A DNA stretch of 64,000 nucleotides from Cristatella mucedo (lineage: Eukaryota; Bryozoa; Phylactolaemata; Cristatellidae). The DNA lies in assembly GCA_009760855.2 (NCBI GenBank), contig WPIO01000072.1:1162501-1226500 (forward strand), written 5' to 3'. The notes under the pieces were generated by a model. The model was not told the DNA's origin, did no database searches, and saw only the letters and a list, made by a program, of their open reading frames with translations. The position numbers and the translations under genes were made by a program. How positions within the stretch are numbered: position 1 is the first letter of the stretch; every line of letters starts with the position of its first letter. Below, one piece after another: positions 1 to 64,000 of this stretch.

Positions 1-176
1 AGGCACCGAGGCCATAAGCACGGTATCTTGTGCTGTAGCATTCTACCGAGCCAGAATTTTACTAGGAAGATGGGTTATTGATGTAGGCCGAATGCTCTAC
101 ATCAGCCATATGTAGATATTTATAAACGTTCTGCGGGTTTCCGATTTGGTAACTGGCTTGGCCATTGCAGCACCAC

Positions 177-455
177 TAATAATAATAATAATAATAATAA
201 TTCACTTGATAAAGCGCCCTCAGAGAACTTAATCTCTCTCTAGGCGCTTTACATTTGCTGCAAAGTGAAATGCAATTGAATGGTAAGTAAAATCATGCTT
301 GAAAAACAAACAAAATGAATAATATGGTTAGGGGTGACATGCACAGGGTCAGCATGCAAATGTGGTTAGTGGCAGCATGCACAGTGTCGGCACGCATAGG
401 CACATCAAGGACGAATCACAGGGACCCGCTAAATGCTACACTACACAGGATTAAT
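177..455 (-). mobile_element. LINE-A 3' end
   Basis: On the - strand this is the 3' terminus of the CR1/L2-like LINE-A, ending in ATT repeats (AAT on +). The block with CGCCCTCAGAGAACTTAATC and the 3' untranslated part also occur at 33824-34395 and 61446-61700. Confidence 0.8.
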
Positions 456-881
456 GAAAAAGTGCTTTATTGGCTTGGCATTGTGGTTTTAGGGTCGTCT
501 TGCTGCCAAATATAACGATCTCCTAGCAGGGTAGATCGGTTTTGCATATCCAACTTGCTTGACCACCTGAAGGTACTTGTGGGGGTCCTTAATATGTTAG
601 ATGTGATGGAGGTTTCCTACACCTTTTTGGGCAATAAATCTACCCCAATTAGTATATATCGATATGTGGCTGAGGCTAGATGTTCAACCAACAAGTTAAG
701 GCTCTGTGGACTGCTGTAGCAGATGAAAGAGTGCTGAAACTTATGACCTTCATGTCATGCCTGTTTGGCTAAGGAAGGTCATTAATACTTGTGATGGTGC
801 AGCAACATACGTAACACATACATACCACCAGCATGTGTTTGTGGGTTGTCAGTAAACATTTTCGCATGCAATGTGCATTGA

Positions 882-1026
882 GCCGGATGGCACAATAGGT
901 AAGGCGGTTGCTTTTCATGACCTCGATCGGTGAGCGATCTTTTATCGTTGCTGCAAGCAGTGGTGATAGCCGTAAAGGCTCTTCTATTGCTATACAAAAG
1001 AGGCTGTAAAACCAGCTTTTATTATT
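882..1026 (+). mobile_element. SINE-1 copy (tRNA-derived), B box damaged
   Basis: It shares ATGGCACAATAGGTAAGGCG and the 3' part AGGCTCTTCT...ATACAAAAGAGGCTGT with the copy at 13177-13346. About 25 bases around the B box are missing. Confidence 0.75.
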
Positions 1027-2112
1027 TATTTTAGTATGTCTGGCATTCTAGAACATCCTCTTATTACCAGAACAGAGTTTCAAGTAACAGCAGCTGTGGC
1101 CATCTGCAAGACTTTTGTGACTGGGTGTAATACCCAAGAATGAAAGTGAAACTACATTTTTTTGCACTGGGTTACATCAGGCACTGATCATTTCAAAGTT
1201 TGCTTTCGAAAATAAGCCTTGATCGAAATTGCTAGCCCTGAATTTGATATGGCTTGCAAGCACACACATACTCATGCTCGCAGGTTCAGCCCGTGCTAAG
1301 TTTTCAGGTGAAGCAATAATTTCATTTTTAGGCAACCATTAAGACTGCTGTGCTATTAATCTAGCCTTCTTTTTAGGCTCATGAGTCGGACTCATACCTC
1401 AGGGCTTTTTAGCATCAAAGTATGAGAATTGGCTGCATATCTGGCTGCAAATCTCTGTTGTGCTGCCTGCCTTTACTAGTTGCCAGTGGTATACCGATCT
1501 TCAATCGGCTTTCATGCTCCATCCTGTGCATCACTGTGTAGTTAATACTGCAGAGCATTCTGTGCTCCCAGCAAACTTCGATGGTATACATCAGGAGCCA
1601 AAGCTTTACGACAGGTTCAGTGGCAATGTTTAGTGCTGATTGCAAATGGCTTTTAGCCTCCTTTGACTCTTGCATTCTTTCTCAACGTGGATGTTGCCTT
1701 TTAGTAAGCTGGCTGTTGCATACCTGTTCTGCTGGACCGTACCTGAGGTTTTCTACGTGAAAGCTATAACAAACGTTTTTGCCATTATAGCTTTCTTGTG
1801 CTAATGTCTGTTGCTATACAAAAGTATAGTTCCAGTGGCCCTAAGCCTGTGTATACATTGAGCCGACCACTGGCTGCTGCATCACTTTTCTGGTAGCTCC
1901 TGCACGCTGCTTGCTATGCTTTGCTCGGCTTTCTCATTTGCATATCCTGCCCACAGCCATTTTGCTTTTCTCGGTCAGTCAGCAGCCATCAGCCTCGTGC
2001 CTGGCGGCTCAACCTAGCAAGTATGCTTTGCTGGTCGCCTGGTTCTGTTGCAGTTATTAGATCCATTATGATTGGAGTGTACTGTCACGGATATCGCTTC
2101 TCCAAACTGTAG

Positions 2113-59561
<57,449 letters not shown>

Positions 59562-59584
59562 GTAAGCTAAGTCTTGGTGTAAGC

Positions 59585-59699
59585 CAGGGTTAAGGTGCGC
59601 ACCTTTAACGACCAAGGTCTTAGCCTCAAGCCGTGCAGCATAAATAAGTACTTTGATAGAGATAAAGTTCTCTAAGAGTGCTATACAAATGAATTGCAT
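59585..59699 (+). mobile_element. SINE-2 copy, partial
   Basis: GGGTTAAGGTGCGCACC, CCTCAAGCC, then GTTCTCTAAGAGTGCTATAC and AAATGAATT. It lies 24 bases after exon 27. Confidence 0.72.
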
Positions 59700-60355
59700 A
59701 AATGCACTCTGTGAACATCTTGTTCCATCCGGAACAGGGACGTCCACGCGATATCGGCTGATGACTTTTGACTCACCATACACAAGAATACATAATGAAT
59801 TTCTGAACATTGTATACTAGATGCATACTTAACTTCTTGCATAAGTAACAATATTATTTTCAGTTCAAATAATAATAAAATTGGAGGCAGGTTCTTGACC
59901 GTTTTTTATAATCTCTTTTATAAGCAGCGGTATAGTGCTTAAACCTTCTGCATCCCAACAGTACTGAAGTCGGCTAAACGCCTCTTTTGGAGTTGTAGCT
60001 GGCACTGCATCAGACCTCAGACAACGCTCCAGAATGCCGTAAAATGAGCTGTGGGATTTAGGTCAGCCGACAGACTTGGCCAACTCATGACTCTGATAGC
60101 TGCTTCAGTGAGACACTTTTTAGGAGCGTTTCTGTATGCTTCAGGTACTTGCCCTGCTGCCAAATGTAGTCGTTCCCCAAGAAACAAGCTCGTGGAATCC
60201 CAGAACCTTCTTACAAGATCGAAGTTCTATGCTCGTCCATAAGTCTGTTAATGCTGTGTATAATTCTGTCACCGGAAAGAGGAACAACCGTGCACCATGG
60301 TCTTTCACCCTCACAATTCCACTGTTAGTTGAATCCAGTCATGGTACTAATGATA
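59700..60355. other. Intron 27 or flank, nothing recognised
   Basis: No feature identified. Confidence 0.4.
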
Positions 60356-61445
60356 GTAATAATAATAACAATCATACATTTATATAGCACCCTCATATAA
60401 CTATCTCTTACTATGCACTTTAGATTTGCTGAAAAGGAGGCACGATCGAATGCTTAGTGGTAGCATGCTCAATGACAACAAGCATATCATGGTTAGAGGT
60501 GACATGAATAGGGTCAGCATGCAAATAGGGTTAGTGGCAGCATGCATGGTGTCAGCACACACAAGCAGACAAAGGACGAATCACATGGAGCCACTAAATG
60601 CTGTGATAAATAGGTGTGCTTTAGCTTATTTTAAATGTCAGGTCAGAGGATGTCGTGCCACCAGTCGGAAGTGAGTTCCAGGCTTTGGGAGCATACGAAC
60701 TAAAGACATGATCTCTAAAGGATTTGAGGTTCGCACAAGCTGTAGCTCAACGAGTACATTCAGAAAAGTGGATGGTACAAGTAGGCTGGAGCCAAAGAAT
60801 GGATGGATATAAAAGTGAGTGACAGATCCTTGAAGTCGATGCATTGCTTGTCTGCGAGCCAGGGCATGTCGGCAAGAAGTTACATGATGTGGCAACTTCG
60901 TCACTTATGACAGACAAGCCTAGCAGAAGAGTTTGGCATCAACAGATAATGCCTGACTGCCGGTCGACCAACTAGCAGTGAGTTACGGAAGTTGAGACAG
61001 GAGGTCACAGGTGCATGGGCCAATTTGGATATAGGATCCCTGTCTAAGCTAGCCCAAATTTTAACAACGTTCGAAATCATCAATACAAGCAGCAAGGGTG
61101 TGTAGAGAATTTGACATGCTCGAGGGCTAGGAGGGGTCAAAGCAAAGGTACAACTGTGTGTCATCTGCATTGAAGAGAAAGCCTAGATTGTGCTTGGCGA
61201 TCACATCAGCAAGAGGGAGAGTATATTAGATTGTGCTTGGCGATCACATCAGCAAGAGGGAGAGTATAAACCATGAAAATCGGCAGACAATGCACTGACA
61301 ATGCATTACCCCATACTTCGGTGGTTCTTAGGATGACCTTCGTCAGGTCACATCAATACCCCGGGTCTCCCACTGAGATAAGATCTGAACCAGGCAGGGG
61401 AGTGTCATTGAACCCAGGTGCAACGAGAGGCGCTGAAGAAGGACT
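60356..61445 (-). mobile_element. LINE-A, outer copy, 3' part
   Basis: Tail with AAT repeats at about 60356, then the C-terminal RT region and the YADD-side region in reverse (AGAAAGCCTAGATTGTGCTT). A 43-bp tandem duplication lies at 61184-61268. The copy is interrupted at about 61445 in the sequence for DHKVLLERL and continues at 62580. Confidence 0.8.
61184..61268. repeat. 43-bp tandem duplication inside LINE-A
   Basis: Unit starting TAGATTGTGCTTGGCGATCA at 61184 and again at 61227. Confidence 0.92.
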
Positions 61446-62579
61446 TGACAAAGATAAAATAATGCACTTGACTAAGCGCCCTTAGAGAACTCAATCTCTT
61501 TCTAGGCACTTTACATTTGCTGCAAATGAAACAGGGTCGTATGGTGAGTGGTATCATGCTTGATAGACAACAACAATAACATGGTTAGGGGTGGCATGCT
61601 CAGGGTCTGCATGCACGTGTGGTTAGTGTCAGCATGCAACATTATCAGCATGCATAAGCACAATAGAGGATGAATCACAGGGAACCACTAAATGCTGTCA
61701 TAAATAGGTGAGTTTTAAAGTTCTTTTTAAATGAGGTCAAGTCAGGGGGTGTTGGGAGTGAGTTCCAGGCTTTGGGAGCATACAAACTAAATGCACGGTC
61801 TCCAAAGGATTAGAAATTTGTACGAGGTATAGGTAAACAGTTAGATTCCGAAAAGCGGGTGGTACGATGCTTGGTCTGGTGGGGAGTAGATGTCATAGAT
61901 AGGCCGGAGCCAAATAATGAAGGGACCTAAAAAGTGAGTGACAACCTTGAAGTCGATCCATTGCTTGACTGGTAGCCAGTGCAGGTGGGCGACGCTCACG
62001 ACAGACGAACCTTGCTGCAGAGTTGTGCACCAACTGTAAGCGCCTGATTGCACATGGTCGTAGGCCAGCACGCAATGAGTTACAGAAGTCAAGATGGAAT
62101 GTCACAAATGCATGTGCCAACTTAGAGCCATGAGCCACTTAGATGTGGTATCCTTATCTAAACACGCCCGGGTTTTAGCAATGTTATGTAAGCTGAAAGT
62201 AGGCAGACTTGATTGTGGAGCTGATGTGGTCGTCTAACGAAAGATCGCTCTGAAGCACGACGCAGATTTCTTGCAGATTCAACAGGAGATATGCTGGCAG
62301 GGCCTATTTTGAGTGTCAGCTTTTCTAATTTCTGAATCACACTTGGCTTGCCCATAACTAGTAAGTTGATTTCACCATCATTCAATTTAAGGACATTTGC
62401 GGAGGTTATCAATACATTCAGCTGGGGAGTTGAGAGAATTTGACATGCTGTAGTGCAGAGAGGGATCAAAGCAAAGGTACAACTGAGTGTCATCGCATAG
62501 AAGTGAAAGCCTAGATTGTGCTTGGCAATCACATCGGCAAGAGGGAGAGTATAAACCGTGAAAAGAACCGGCCCTAGCG
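61446..62579 (-). mobile_element. LINE-A, inner copy nested in the outer copy
   Basis: A fresh tail (GCACTTGACTAAGCGCCCTT) starts in the middle of the outer copy. It continues through the C-terminal region (HAFVTFHLDFCNSL), the FHFYA region and GPVLFTVYT, truncating at about 62579. Confidence 0.82.
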
Positions 62580-63420
62580 ATCAATAATATTAAATGCTGG
62601 CAAAATATTAAGTAGAACAATCAGAGAAACTGTACCCAAGTCTGCATTCCTGAGAAGGTCGTCCTATGCCCTAAGCAATGCTGACAGAGTGGATTGATCA
62701 GATCTAAAACCAAACGGGATCTCACTTGCTAGGTTTGAAGTTTCAATCTACTAGTTCAGCTGATCTGCCACAACTTGTTCCCATCTTTTTCATAGGAACG
62801 GTAGTAGTGAGAATGCATGGAGGTTGCTCAAGTTCTGTTGGTCTAGTGTTGCTTTCCTAATTAGTGGCCTTATTAATGGTGTATGGGTATGACGTAAGGC
62901 TAAGGTCATATTTATTTATTACTTACAAGCAGCAGCAGCAGATCTATGCAACGTAGAAATAGCACATTTTTAATAGGGTCTGGAGGACTACTAGTTTTCT
63001 TTGGCTGGAAGATGACCTTCTGGATGAGGTCACTCAATGCCTCTTTGAATGTAGATATTGAAGTGCTGCATGGAATTGAGAGAAAGGAGTCCTGTGTGGT
63101 TGTTATTGAGCGACTGGAGTCCAGACGGGATGCTGCTCCTTATAGATGTAATCTCTGGTCTTATCTGTCTAGCTGACAACGAAGCTAGTGACGCGATCGG
63201 CTGGATCTCCATAACGATCATTAGGTAAGGAACTGATGTGGGAGCAGGTCGATCGGAGACATCAGCATTTTCAGATTGTGCATTTGTGATACAATATTTT
63301 TGATAGTAACTAGCTTTGGTGTTTGTTAGGATGGAGTGGTCTGATCTGCAATAGTTTTTGTATCCTGACAAGGGACAGTCAGTCCTTATTTTATGTATGC
63401 TTTGTCAAGCTTACGTTTAA
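62580..63420 (-). mobile_element. LINE-A, outer copy, 5' part
   Basis: It resumes exactly where the outer copy was broken (on - strand: SLIVLLNILPAFNIID), then linker sequence including ILTNTKASYYQKYCITNA (63220-63330). Confidence 0.72.
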
Positions 63421-63600
63421 TAGGCCCAGCTAGTTTAAAGCCTGAAGCAAACCATAGGCCATATGGGCGAGGGCGAACAATGGGCTTAGTCAGAGGGGTA
63501 AACTCTACCAGCGTGTCAGCTAGTGTTGTATTGTAGCATTCTGCTAATGATTTCATGTTGAAATGAGATTGAGCAGTATGATCGAAGAAGATATTTTCTC
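63421..63600 (-). mobile_element. LINE-A, endonuclease-linker junction
   Basis: On the - strand: LTKPIVRPRPYGLWFASGFK, matching the conserved PLKxxxVxxRPxAPW block that follows the endonuclease in CR1/L2 LINEs. Confidence 0.55.
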
Positions 63601-63630
63601 GTGGACAGCAACGATGTCAAAAAAAATCCT

Positions 63631-63795
63631 AGCTGATTTAACAGCCTCTTTTTGTATAGCGACAGAAGAGCCTTTACGGCTATCACCACCGCTTGCAGTG
63701 GCGATAAAGAATCGCCCACCACAGGAATCGAACCCACGACCTCGGGACCGAGGTCGTGAAAGCAACCGCCTTACCTAGTGTGCCATCAGGGTCTT
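63631..63795 (-). mobile_element. SINE-1 copy
   Basis: Reverse copy with the B box complement GGAATCGAACC, CGACCTCGGGACCGAGGTCG and the body GCCTCTTTTTGTATAGCGAC. Confidence 0.87.
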
Positions 63796-64000
63796 GAGGT
63801 TTCGCAATTCACGGAGGACTCTAGAGGCAGAGGAGGGGAAACACTGTACAATTTTCCCTTGTTTATCTTGGTTGATCAGTTCCAGATTCAATTTCCATGA
63901 GTGAATGTCTGCATAGTAGGATTCTTTATTTATAAATCGAATATTTTCGTAGGTATAACATGGAAAATCTGTTCACGACCTTCTAAATAGGGTTTTAACA
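63796..64000. other. Right end with dispersed repeat
   Basis: 63930-64000 matches 15757-15830 (GTTCACGACCTTCTAAATA). The repeat runs off the window. Confidence 0.6.

Larger units (their letters stand above)
1..2112. other. Upstream intron or flank, no exon recognised
   Basis: It holds a reverse LINE-A 3' end (177-455) and a SINE-1 copy (882-1026). The rest shows no coding signal that joins to exon 1. It is probably intron, because exon 1 starts in the middle of a module. Confidence 0.5.

Noticed and set aside
1921-2112. Open frame just upstream of exon 1 as the missing lead-in exon
   Set aside because: Its translation shows none of the GTYxV or PGVxLxF lead-in pattern and it ends in a stop at the acceptor.

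Overview
This window is animal nuclear DNA. It is AT-rich, with exons of 57-351 bp bounded by GT/AG splice sites, introns from about 110 bp to 9 kb, and many degraded LINEs, tRNA-derived SINEs and fold-back elements. I see no operons, CRISPR arrays or prokaryotic signals. The species cannot be fixed from the sequence. The SRCR plus beta-helix protein and the mix of CR1/L2-like and R2-like retroelements suit a marine invertebrate; a sponge or another early-branching animal is a guess.

The one host gene runs on the + strand across almost the whole window and is open at both ends. I assembled 27 exons (2113-59561, about 6.0 kb coding, about 2,001 residues) whose phases agree at all 26 junctions. 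The product is a very large extracellular protein resembling protein bark beetle/Anakonda, the insect tricellular-junction protein. It holds about two and a half copies of an approximately 830-residue module: a lead-in strand segment, an SRCR domain, right-handed parallel beta-helix turns, a CUB-like segment, more beta-helix turns, and a closing NWWG segment. Module 1 is exons 1-11, module 2 exons 12-23, and module 3 starts in exons 24-27. The N-terminus and signal peptide lie before the window. The rest of module 3 and any lectin or membrane segment lie after it.

The introns hold nearly everything else. LINE-A (CR1/L2-like, 3' end in ATT repeats) has both full-domain fragments and many short 3' ends. 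LINE-B (CR1/L2-like, 3' tail of TTACAT repeats) has copies at 4546-6011, 19966-21675, 38757-39505 and 56395-57450. A GC-rich R2-like LINE on the - strand is split by LINE-B. Two tRNA-derived SINE families occur; SINE-2 ends in the same tail as LINE-A. There are three kinds of inverted-repeat element: a hairpin with 97-bp arms at 16122-16351, long-armed fold-backs at 17340-18643, and a second fold-back family at 30335-31010 and 41116-42003. A (TG)n tract of about 390 bp in intron 14 ends in a G-quadruplex motif.

Layout: 1-2112 upstream intron or flank; 2113-3156 first SRCR; 3157-9002 intron with nested LINEs; 9003-24202 first beta-helix and CUB-like part, including a 9.3-kb repeat-filled intron; 29169-54593 end of module 1 and all of module 2; 54729-59561 start of module 3; 59562-64000 intron or flank with a nested LINE-A array.
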